Assembly: GCF_004683885.1 (NCBI RefSeq)
Contig: NZ_CP038440.1
Span: forward strand, 1,894,001-1,958,000
DNA length: 64,000 bases
Reading direction: 5' to 3'
From: Brevundimonas sp. MF30-B
GTDB lineage: Bacteria; Pseudomonadota; Alphaproteobacteria; Caulobacterales; Caulobacteraceae
Made by a program: the position numbers and the translations under genes
In this document: piece by piece, positions 35,812 through 42,863 of the stretch
Numbering within the stretch: position 1 is the stretch's first letter
How the letters are laid out: the number at the start of each line of letters is the position of its first letter
The notes under the pieces: model-generated
Database searches by the model: none
What the model saw: the letters and a program-made list of their open reading frames with translations, nothing else
What the model was told of the DNA's origin: nothing

Positions 35812-36093
35812 ATGAACCCTTACGCCGCCGCGATCGTCTGGAGATCGCTTATCCAGGCTGAACACCTTACCGCTCAACAGGAAGACGACCTCGACGAAGC
35901 CGAATGCGTCATCCTCTCACGCCAACCCGAGACCCTCGACGACATGGTCGATCAGCTCGCCGTTCTGGCCGCACAGGGCGGCGACCGGCGCAGCGACGGG
36001 CTGGATGTCGAGGCCCTGGAAAGGCTGCTGGCCTTCGCTGAGATGCTGCGCCGCTCGAGCAGCGTCTCGGCCGAGGCGGCCCGCGGCGCCTGA
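35812..36093 (+). CDS. Small acidic protein of unknown function
   Basis: A 93-residue acidic helical protein (AEHLTAQQEDDLDEAECVILSRQPETLDDMVDQLAVLAAQGGDRRSDGLDVEALERLLAFAEMLRR). GAGGCAG ribosome site precedes ATG 35812. Resembles in size and helicity the gene at 35036 (both start with a phrase like A--V---LI/L-QAEHL/S), which may be a distant relative or chance. Function unknown. Confidence 0.68.
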   Translation: MNPYAAAIVWRSLIQAEHLTAQQEDDLDEAECVILSRQPETLDDMVDQLAVLAAQGGDRRSDGLDVEALERLLAFAEMLRRSSSVSAEAARGA

Positions 36094-36174
36094 AGGCCGG
36101 CCGACGCCCCTCCCTCTCCCGCCTTCGATCTGCTAGCCGCTAGGCGAAGCCCGTCGACTTAAGGAGTAGCCGTC

Positions 36175-36813
36175 ATGGCCCGTCGCACGCTTGTCGTCAC
36201 CGGAGGCCTGGGCGTTCTCGGCGCCTGCGTCGCTCGGCGCGCCGCCGCCGAGGACTGGCGTGTGTTCAGCCTGGATCAGCAGGACGTCGATCTCACCGAC
36301 GCGGAGGCGACGCACCGGGTCATGGGCGAACTCGCCGCCCAAGCCGGCGGCGTCGACGCACTGGTCAATGCGGCGGGCGGCTTTGTCTGGTCGCCTGTCG
36401 CTGACGCCGATCCGAGCGTCTGGGCGCGCATGACGGCCGTGAATCTGACGACTGCGGTCAACGCCTGTCGCGCCGCCCTGCCCTATCTGGCTAATTCGTC
36501 GGCGGGGCGCATCGTCAACGTCGGGGCGGCCGGGGCGCTGGACGCACAGACCGGCATGGCACCCTACGCCGCTTCCAAGGCCGGTGTCCATCGTCTGACA
36601 GAATCGCTGGCTCGGGAGTGGAAGGGCCGGGTGACGGTGAACGCCGTCCTGCCGTCGATCATCGACACGCCGCAGAATCGCGCAGACATGCCCGACGCCG
36701 ACTTTTCAGCCTGGGTAAGCCCCGACGAACTTGCGACGGTCATTCTGTTCCTCGCGTCCGAATCGGCTGGAGGCGTCACCGGCGCGCTTCTCCCGGTCAT
36801 GGGGCGGGTTTGA
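36175..36813 (+). CDS. Short-chain dehydrogenase/reductase
   Basis: A 212-residue Rossmann protein: TGGLGVLGACVARRAAAEDWRVF (TGxxxGxG nucleotide loop), DVDLTDAEATHRV, ALVNAAGGF (NAAG), and the catalytic S-x-Y-x-K region GALDAQTGMAPYAASKAGVHRLTESLAREW with Tyr and Lys. Then VNAVLPSIIDTPQNRADMPD. It is short for an SDR. The standard TAAGGAG ribosome site is at 36161. NAD(P)-dependent; substrate unknown. It converges on the response regulator with a 4-nt gap. Confidence 0.9.
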   Translation: MARRTLVVTGGLGVLGACVARRAAAEDWRVFSLDQQDVDLTDAEATHRVMGELAAQAGGVDALVNAAGGFVWSPVADADPSVWARMTAVNLTTAVNACRAALPYLANSSAGRIVNVGAAGALDAQTGMAPYAASKAGVHRLTESLAREWKGRVTVNAVLPSIIDTPQNRADMPDADFSAWVSPDELATVILFLASESAGGVTGALLPVMGRV

Positions 36814-36817
36814 TCCC

Positions 36818-37282
36818 TCAGGCCGCGTCCCGGCGGGCCATGGCCACCAGCCGGCTCGCCGCCGCCCTCAATTCCGCTTCAGCTCGCGCCGCCCGCAGGG
36901 TGAAGCGCAGCTGATAACTGAGCAGCCGCCAGTTCAGAGGTTTGGTCACAAAGGCCGTCGCACCGGCGCGAAAGGCGCGATCGATCGCCTCGACATCCTC
37001 GCGGCCGGTCTCCACCACCACCGGTAGGTTGCGAAGCTGGGGATCAGCGCGGATGGCGGCCAGCAGTTCGAACCCGTCCATGCGCGGCATTTCGAGATCG
37101 GTCAGGACAAGGTCGTAGCGCTGGGCCGCCAGCATCTCCAGGGCGTCGACCCCATCGGCGGCGACATCCACACTGGCGACAGCGGAGGCCAGATTCACCC
37201 GTGCGAATTCGCGCAGGATCGGGTCGTCATCGACGAACAGGAGCCGAGCCTCCTCGTCCAGGACGTAGAAAAAGTCACTCAT
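36818..37282 (-). CDS. Single-domain response regulator
   Basis: A 154-residue receiver protein: acidic pocket FVDDDP, phospho-acceptor D62 in LVLTDLEMPRMDG, signalling residue in VVVETGRED and conserved Lys in FVTKPLN. After the receiver there is a helical tail (LSYQLRFTLRAARAEAELRAAASRLVAMARR), no output domain. It is divergent from the hybrid kinase at 37399 with a 116-nt intergenic region, so the two probably form a signalling pair. Confidence 0.92.
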   Translation of the reverse strand: MSDFFYVLDEEARLLFVDDDPILREFARVNLASAVASVDVAADGVDALEMLAAQRYDLVLTDLEMPRMDGFELLAAIRADPQLRNLPVVVETGREDVEAIDRAFRAGATAFVTKPLNWRLLSYQLRFTLRAARAEAELRAAASRLVAMARRDAA

Positions 37283-37398
37283 GTCACTCGTCCCGGAGGC
37301 GAACCGCCCCCACGCTGATCCCCCGACCAGGCCGGCAGCTTAAGCCTCGGGTCATTAACGTGCCGTATCGTCGGCGACGTAACAGACCTGGATGTCTC

Positions 37399-40300
37399 GT
37401 GTCGCGATTTCGCCCGCCTCCGCCCGGTTCAATTGGCCGTCGGCTGATCCTGCTGGTTCTGGCCGCGCTGACGGCGTCGTTCGTGGTGACGATGCTGATA
37501 TCCACCTGGATGGACCTGAACCGCCAAGCCGCGCTCGAGACGGGCCGGCTGACGCAGACCGCAAGAGTCATCGCATCCCTGTCCGTGGAAGCCGTTGTCG
37601 AGAATGATCGCGGGCGAGCGTTCCAGGCCGTCCGCTCGATCGCGCAGATGCCCGGCGTAAGTTACGCCCGGGTCGACGATGCAGGCGGGGCGATGGTGGC
37701 CGAAACGGGCTCAGGAGCGCGACTGGTGACGGACGCGAGCGCGTCGGGCGGCGGGGATCCCTCGCTCTGGTCGCTGCTGAACACCGGATCGCTTGAGGCC
37801 CGAGCCCCCATTTTGGCCCAGGATCAGACCGTCGGCTCGGTCACCGTCTTCGGTCAGACGCCCGAACTGAGGCATCGCCTTCTTTCAACGCTCTGGGCCA
37901 CCCTGGCCGGGGCCCTGGCCGCCCTGCTCGCCGGCCTGTTCGTTGCGACCCGCATGGGCAGACGGATCGCCCGTCCGATAACGGCGCTGGCCGAACTGAT
38001 ACGAGGTGTGGACAAGAGCGGCGACTACTCCACGGCGGTCGACATTGAGGCCGAAGGAGAGGTTGCAGAGTTGGTGTCGGGCTTTGACACGCTCCTGCAA
38101 GGCATTCGAGAGCGGGATGCGCGGATCGCCGCGCACGTGGAGACCCTGGAGGCCCAGGTCGCGGATCGAACTGCGGAGCTCGTCGTCGCCCGCGACGCCG
38201 CCGAACAGGCCAACGCCGCCAAGTCCGACTTCCTGGCCGTGATGAGCCACGAAATACGAACCCCGCTCAACGGCATTCTTGCGCTAAGCGATCTTCTTGC
38301 CGCCTCCGACCTGCCGCGACGCCAGCAGCGCCACGCCGACGTCATCGCCAAGTCCGGCCGATCTCTGCTGCACGTCATCAACGACATCCTGGACTTCTCA
38401 AAGGTCGAAGCGGGCAAGATGGATCTGGAGTCCATCCCCATGGACCTCGCGGAGATCGCCGAAGATGTCGCCAGCCTCTTCTCCGAAAAGGCGCAGGCCA
38501 AGGGCCTAGACCTGGCCGTGTTCGTCGATCCGAGGCTGCCGGCCGTGCTGGGCGATCCGACGCGGCTTCGGCAGGTCCTGAGCAACCTCGCCAACAACGC
38601 CATCAAATTCACCGACACCGGCGGCGTGCTCATCGCCGCCTACCGCGACCCCCGCGCGGCCGGGCGCATCATGCTGGCGGTGCGCGACACCGGTCCGGGG
38701 ATTCCCCAGGACAGGCTCGACACCCTCTTCGAAGCCTTCACCCAAGTCGATCAGACGACCACGCGAAAGCACGGCGGCACCGGCCTCGGCCTGGCCATCT
38801 GCGATCGTCTGGTGAAGGCGATGGGCGGCGAGTGGCGACTGAACAGCGCAATAGGGCGAGGCTCGAACTTCGGCTTCTCCATACCTTTGAGCGCCGCTCA
38901 GGATGCGCCGGCCATGCCGCGTTTCCGACCCGACTGGCGGGTCGCCGTTCGTATTGGCGGCCAGACCGGCAAGGCGCTGAACCTATACCTCCAGGCGCTC
39001 GGCGTGACCGCTGTGGATGACGAGGCCGACGCTCGCTTCGTGGAGACCGCGGCCGGTGCGGACTTGCGCGCCACGGTCGTCGTCAGGGACACTGAGGCGG
39101 CGGCGGAAGCGACCCGGCTGGATCACCCGGGCGCGTGCGTTCTCTCTCGCCCGCTGAGAGGCCAGGACGTCGTCCTGCTCCTCAACCAGATGCATGACGG
39201 TCAGTCGCCGGCGCTGGACGAGGCCCCATCGCGCCAATCAGACGATCCCGTGTTCCCCGGTCTGCGGGTTCTGGTGGTCGACGACTCCGAGGTGAACCGC
39301 GAGGTGGCCTGCGAAGCCCTGGCTCAGCTTCAGGTCGAGACCTTCACCGCCGCTGATGGGGCCGACGCGGTCGAGCGGCTGGGCCTGGAGACTTTCGATC
39401 TGGTGCTTATGGACGGGTCCATGCCGATCTTGGACGGGTTCGAGGCCACGCGCCGGATCCGCATCGACGAAGCCGCGTCCGGCCGCGCGCGCGCCATCAT
39501 CGTCGCTCTGACGGCGCATGTGGTGGGCGCGGGCGCCCAGGCGTGGCGCGACTGCGGCATGGACGACGTGGTCCACAAGCCGTTCACGCTTGATGACCTG
39601 CGCCGCGTGCTCGCGCGGTTTCACCCCGAACGCGCAACGGCGCCTCAGGACCGCGCAGCTCCCGCAGGGTCCCCTGCGACTTCGGGCGCAACCGTGCCGG
39701 CATCGGGAGTCGATCCGGCCCTTTTCGATCCGGTCGTTCGCCGCGATCTGCTCGCCATGGCCGAGGGCGGCAGAGCCGACTTCGTCGATCGCGTCCACGC
39801 CCTGTATCTCGAGAACGCCCCGCTGCGTCTGGCCGAAGCCGTGGCCGCCGCTGCAAGGGGCGACGGCGCTGAAGTGGCGCGCGCGGCTCACGCGCTGAAG
39901 TCCATGAGCCTGAGCCTTGGCGCCCGCGCAGTCGCCGCCGAAGCCATGGAGGTCGAGTCCAAGGCGCGCGACGCATCGGCGCCGTCGCTCTCGGCGCTGG
40001 AGGCTGCGGTCGGGGCGACGATAGCCGCATTGGCTGCGGATCGCACGTCCTCCATCAGCATGGCCGATCAACTGGACGCCGCCCTGCGCCAGGGCGCCTT
40101 GCATGTGGTCTACCAGCCGATTTTCGAGCGGACCGGCGTGTTCTCTGGCAAGGTCGAAGCTCTCGTCCGCTGGACCGAGGCGGACGGGACACGTCGGTTC
40201 CCCGACGAGTTCATTCCGAAGCTGGAGGCCGAAGGCGCCGTTGCGCGCTTGACCGATTTCGTCCTGGAGCGGGCCATGACCGAGACCAGGGACCGTCCCG

Positions 40301-40797
40301 ACCTGCGGGTTTCCGTGAACGCCTCGGCCTCCGAGTTCCAAGAGGCCGGTTTCGCGCGACGCGTCTCGGACCTGGCCCGCAGGCTGGCCTTCCCCGCCTC
40401 GCGTCTCGAGGTCGAAGTGACCGAAACGGCGATGCTCGACATCAGCCGCGCGCGGACTTCTGTGGAGGCCCTGCGCTCAGCCGGTTTCGGCGTGGCCCTG
40501 GACGATTTCGGGGCCGGCTACACGAGCCTGCACGCCCTCCGAGAGCTCAAGTTCACGACCCTCAAGATCGATCGGAGTTTCGTAGAGCGCTGCTGCATGG
40601 ACACTGCGTCCGCCGCCATCATTCACGCCGTCGTCGGCGTCGGACGAGCCTTGGGCATGAAGGTGGTTTGCGAAGGCGTGGAGACCGGCGAACAGGCGGA
40701 CTTCCTTCGCGTGGCGGGGGCCCACTATCTGCAGGGCTACCACTTCCAGAAGCCGGTTTCGCTGCGCGAACTGCCTGCACCGGCCCAGGCGGCCTAA
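37399..40797 (+). CDS. Hybrid sensor kinase fused to receiver, Hpt and EAL domains
   Basis: An 1132-residue inner-membrane protein. Order: TM1 (about 13-37), periplasmic sensor (about 40-160), TM2 (162-184), HAMP (185-240), coiled linker, HisKA with H284 in MSHEIRTPLNG, HATPase_c with N-box NLANNAIKF, DTGPGIP and GGTGLGLAI (to about 497), a degenerate receiver-like part (about 512-600), a full receiver (622-742, D672 in LVLMDGSMPILDG), an Hpt domain (about 775-880, H831 in AHALKS), and an EAL domain (about 890-1130). EAL residues look intact: E920-A-L, N974, E1009, DDFGAG at 1035, K1056, E1092 and Q1112. So one chain could relay phosphate H-D-H and hydrolyse c-di-GMP. GTG 37399 is the start that puts the first membrane helix right after it. 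A divergent single-domain receiver could be its target. Confidence 0.92.
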   Translation: MSRFRPPPPGSIGRRLILLVLAALTASFVVTMLISTWMDLNRQAALETGRLTQTARVIASLSVEAVVENDRGRAFQAVRSIAQMPGVSYARVDDAGGAMVAETGSGARLVTDASASGGGDPSLWSLLNTGSLEARAPILAQDQTVGSVTVFGQTPELRHRLLSTLWATLAGALAALLAGLFVATRMGRRIARPITALAELIRGVDKSGDYSTAVDIEAEGEVAELVSGFDTLLQGIRERDARIAAHVETLEAQVADRTAELVVARDAAEQANAAKSDFLAVMSHEIRTPLNGILALSDLLAASDLPRRQQRHADVIAKSGRSLLHVINDILDFSKVEAGKMDLESIPMDLAEIAEDVASLFSEKAQAKGLDLAVFVDPRLPAVLGDPTRLRQVLSNLANNAIKFTDTGGVLIAAYRDPRAAGRIMLAVRDTGPGIPQDRLDTLFEAFTQVDQTTTRKHGGTGLGLAICDRLVKAMGGEWRLNSAIGRGSNFGFSIPLSAAQDAPAMPRFRPDWRVAVRIGGQTGKALNLYLQALGVTAVDDEADARFVETAAGADLRATVVVRDTEAAAEATRLDHPGACVLSRPLRGQDVVLLLNQMHDGQSPALDEAPSRQSDDPVFPGLRVLVVDDSEVNREVACEALAQLQVETFTAADGADAVERLGLETFDLVLMDGSMPILDGFEATRRIRIDEAASGRARAIIVALTAHVVGAGAQAWRDCGMDDVVHKPFTLDDLRRVLARFHPERATAPQDRAAPAGSPATSGATVPASGVDPALFDPVVRRDLLAMAEGGRADFVDRVHALYLENAPLRLAEAVAAAARGDGAEVARAAHALKSMSLSLGARAVAAEAMEVESKARDASAPSLSALEAAVGATIAALAADRTSSISMADQLDAALRQGALHVVYQPIFERTGVFSGKVEALVRWTEADGTRRFPDEFIPKLEAEGAVARLTDFVLERAMTETRDRPDLRVSVNASASEFQEAGFARRVSDLARRLAFPASRLEVEVTETAMLDISRARTSVEALRSAGFGVALDDFGAGYTSLHALRELKFTTLKIDRSFVERCCMDTASAAIIHAVVGVGRALGMKVVCEGVETGEQADFLRVAGAHYLQGYHFQKPVSLRELPAPAQAA

Positions 40798-40824
40798 AAA
40801 AAAGCCCGGCGCAGCAGCGCCGGG
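40796..40824 (-). terminator. Rho-independent terminator reading left, overlapping the kinase stop codon
   Basis: Perfect 8-bp stem CCCGGCGC (40805-40812)/GCGCCGGG (40817-40824) with AGCA loop; on the minus strand it is followed by eight T (A-run 40796-40803). The A-run includes the last bases of the kinase TAA stop. It serves transcription coming from the lipoprotein gene at 40908-41624, about 84 nt upstream on that strand. Confidence 0.85.
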
Positions 40825-40896
40825 TGGCAGTGGTTCGGTGATGGTGGGTGTCCTCGGCCAAGGCTCGAAGACAGTCCTGTCTTTCAGCCAGTTTGG

Positions 40897-40911
40897 TTAA
40901 CCGCGCCTTAA
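40897..40911 (+). promoter_or_regulatory. CtrA-like TTAA-N7-TTAA element
   Basis: TTAA-CCGCGCC-TTAA matches the full CtrA-box spacing known in Caulobacterales. It overlaps the stop codon of the lipoprotein gene (complement) and sits between the terminator and that gene's end, with no promoter-less gene beside it. A related motif lies at 53721. Could be chance. Confidence 0.3.
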
Positions 40912-41624
40912 GATCGATCCGGCAGCCAGACCGCCTGTCGTCCCCCTCCTGGCGGCGACCACCGGACAATCCAACCATCTCCCGACCGTTCAACGCCAGG
41001 AGCGTCGCCGGCCATGAGGGGAACTCGGTACGCCCGCTTGTCCACCCGCACCTCGCGAGCGGTCGTTGCGCCCAATGACCAGCGGCCTTCTGCGTCGGAC
41101 GGCAGCATGGTCGGCGCAGCGCCGTCCAGCGACACAGCCGCCTGCCCTCCTGGTTGGACTCGACCAGACAGAACCATCAGCCGACCATCCCAATCAACCG
41201 CGTCCAGTTCTCCCCTGACCTCGTCCAGCCGACGGGTGGCGTCACCCACCCTCAGCAGAGCCGTCGTCCCGGAAGACAGAATGACGAGCCTGTCCGGCGA
41301 AATCGCCCGCGCCTGCCCATGCTGCACCTCCGGCGTGAGAATCAGGTCGCCTTCGCCGGCATTCAGGCGAATGTCGAACCGCCCGGATGGGGCGGCGGTC
41401 GCCGCGAACGCCTGTCCTTCGCCGCCGCGCAGCACGACGCGGGCGCCCGGTCCTGTCACGCCGCTGACTGAGAGTCCCGAGGGGGTGCGAGCGACCTGCT
41501 CGACGGCCGGCGGCTGTAGCCAGGCGTCGCCCTGCCCGGTCTCGACGAGCCTCTCTTGGCTGGGCTCGGGGGAACACCCGCACAGCACGGCCGCCGCCAA
41601 CACCGGACATAGACGTTTGATCAT
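40908..41624 (-). CDS. Lipoprotein of unknown function
   Basis: A 238-residue protein with a lipoprotein signal peptide (VLAAAVLCGCSPEPS; lipobox Cys17). The mature part is beta-rich, with small repeats of the form VSGVTGPGARVVLRGGEGQAFAA and VLSGRVQPGGQAAVSLDG that look like two Ig-like or carboxypeptidase-regulatory-like modules around residues 50-90 and 145-185. Ends with WSPPGGGRQAVWLP. No named family recognised. Its terminator lies at 40796. Confidence 0.8.
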   Translation of the reverse strand: MIKRLCPVLAAAVLCGCSPEPSQERLVETGQGDAWLQPPAVEQVARTPSGLSVSGVTGPGARVVLRGGEGQAFAATAAPSGRFDIRLNAGEGDLILTPEVQHGQARAISPDRLVILSSGTTALLRVGDATRRLDEVRGELDAVDWDGRLMVLSGRVQPGGQAAVSLDGAAPTMLPSDAEGRWSLGATTAREVRVDKRAYRVPLMAGDAPGVERSGDGWIVRWSPPGGGRQAVWLPDRS

Positions 41625-41701
41625 CGCGTGCGACCCTCTATGCCGTCCGACACGCTCAGATAACGCGCGCGCAGGCCTTTGTCTGCCGCCCTGGAGATCC
41701 C

Positions 41702-42298
41702 ATGCCGCTGTCCCCTGTCCCGATCCAACCGTTCGATGGTCCGTCCGTCTGCCTGTTCTGCGGCGCCTCAGAAGCGGTGCGCTCCGACTATCACCAGGCC
41801 GCGGCCGATTTCGGCGCAGGCGTGGCGCAAGCGGGCTGGCGACTGGTCTATGGCGGTGGCGGCGTGGGCCTGATGGGGTCGGCCGCGCGGGGTGCTCACC
41901 ACGCGGGCGGCCGGGTCGTGGGCATCATGCCGGCCTTCCTGCGCAGCCGCGAGCGGCTGTTCGACGAGGTCGAGACCGTGGTCGTGACCTCCATGCACGA
42001 GCGCAAACAGCTGATGTACGATCAGTCCGACGTCTTCGTGGTCGCGCCCGGCGGCGTCGGCACGCTGGAAGAAGTGGTCGAGCTGCTGTCGTGGAAGCGG
42101 CTGGACCTGCACGCCAAGCCGGTGATCTTCCTCAACATCGACGGCTTCTGGGACGGCTTCTTCGCCCTCATGCGTCACAGCGTCGCGGAAGGCATGACGC
42201 CGGCCGCCTTCCTGGACGCCTGGATCGTTCGCGACGATGTCGATGGCGTGCTGGAGGCTTTGTCAGAGATGCGCGATACGGCCGCACTTGCGACATGA
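41702..42298 (+). CDS. LOG family protein (nucleoside-monophosphate phosphoribohydrolase)
   Basis: Hydrolyses nucleoside 5'-monophosphates or cytokinin ribotides to base plus ribose 5-phosphate in the better known members. The 198-residue protein has GGGGVGLMGSAARGAHHAGGRVVGIMP, MHERKQLMYDQSDVFVVAPGGVGTLEEVVELLSW with the PGGxGTxxE signature, and DGFWDGFFALMRH. LOG family (TIGR00730) length is about 190-200. ATG 41702; GGAGA ribosome site. Confidence 0.92.
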   Translation: MPLSPVPIQPFDGPSVCLFCGASEAVRSDYHQAAADFGAGVAQAGWRLVYGGGGVGLMGSAARGAHHAGGRVVGIMPAFLRSRERLFDEVETVVVTSMHERKQLMYDQSDVFVVAPGGVGTLEEVVELLSWKRLDLHAKPVIFLNIDGFWDGFFALMRHSVAEGMTPAAFLDAWIVRDDVDGVLEALSEMRDTAALAT

Positions 42299-42431
42299 TC
42301 AGCGATAAGTAACCATTGGTCAGTCTCGTCCGTGCGTTTTCATTCGAAACGCGCCTTGACAGTTTTCTTGGAAAACGGACATTGACGCGGTGGGGCCCTG
42401 TCGCGCCCCGGTTCTTTGTCGGAGACGCCTT

Positions 42432-42722
42432 ATGCGCGCCCTTCTCGTCGCCGCCGCCCTGTTCGCGGCCGCTCCCGCCTTTGCTCAAGCCCCGGCCAGC
42501 AGCGCCACCCTGGCGGACGCCGCCAAGGCTCCGGCTGGCCGCACCATCATCGACGGCGCCACCTGGCGCTGCGAAGGCTCGGCCTGCACCGCGACCGGCG
42601 GTTCCAACCAGCCCGCGCCGCGCGCCTGCCGCCGCGTCGCCCAGCGTCTGGGCGCGGTCACCGCCTTCACCTACAAGGGCGTGGCCCTGACGGAAGCCGA
42701 ACTGGCCGCCTGCAACGCCTAA
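42432..42722 (+). CDS. Small secreted two-cysteine-pair protein (CC_3452-like)
   Basis: A 96-residue protein with signal peptide (MRALLVAAALFAAAPAFAQ) and a compact domain: DGATWRCEGSACTATGGSNQPAPRACRRVAQRLGAVTAFTYKGVALTEAELAACN. Four cysteines (CEGSAC, ACRRV, AACN) suggest two disulfides. The pattern WxCEGxxCxAxGGSNQPAxRACRRVAxxLG matches a Caulobacterales/Sphingomonadales family that I believe is labelled CC_3452 family; function unknown. GGAGACGC ribosome site precedes ATG 42432. Confidence 0.78.
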   Translation: MRALLVAAALFAAAPAFAQAPASSATLADAAKAPAGRTIIDGATWRCEGSACTATGGSNQPAPRACRRVAQRLGAVTAFTYKGVALTEAELAACNA

Positions 42723-42758
42723 AGGGCCGGGCCGCCTAGCGCGCCCGGACATTCGCCA

Positions 42759-42850
42759 GTCTCCCCGGCGAAAGCCGGGGTCCAGAGCATCAGGCGTCGA
42801 CTTCGGACGTTTCGATTGCAGTTCTGGGCCCCGGCCTTCGCCGGGGAGAC
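42759..42850. repeat. Pair of inverted 28-nt palindromic repeats (REP/BIME-like)
   Basis: Left copy 42759-42786 begins GTCTCCCCGGCGAAAGCCGG; right copy 42823-42850 is its reverse complement at 26 of 28 positions (ends CCGGCCTTCGCCGGGGAGAC). Each copy is itself a hairpin (CCCCGGC...GCCGGGG), and the two face each other across 36 nt. The unit sits between the convergent ends of the small secreted protein and gltX, as typical REP-type elements do. Confidence 0.85.
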
Positions 42851-42863
42851 GGCAATTTGGGCC

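Noticed and set aside
37283-37398. CtrA box between the receiver and kinase genes
   Set aside because: TTAA sequences occur (TTAAGCC, ATTAACG) but their spacing is 11 nt, not 7.
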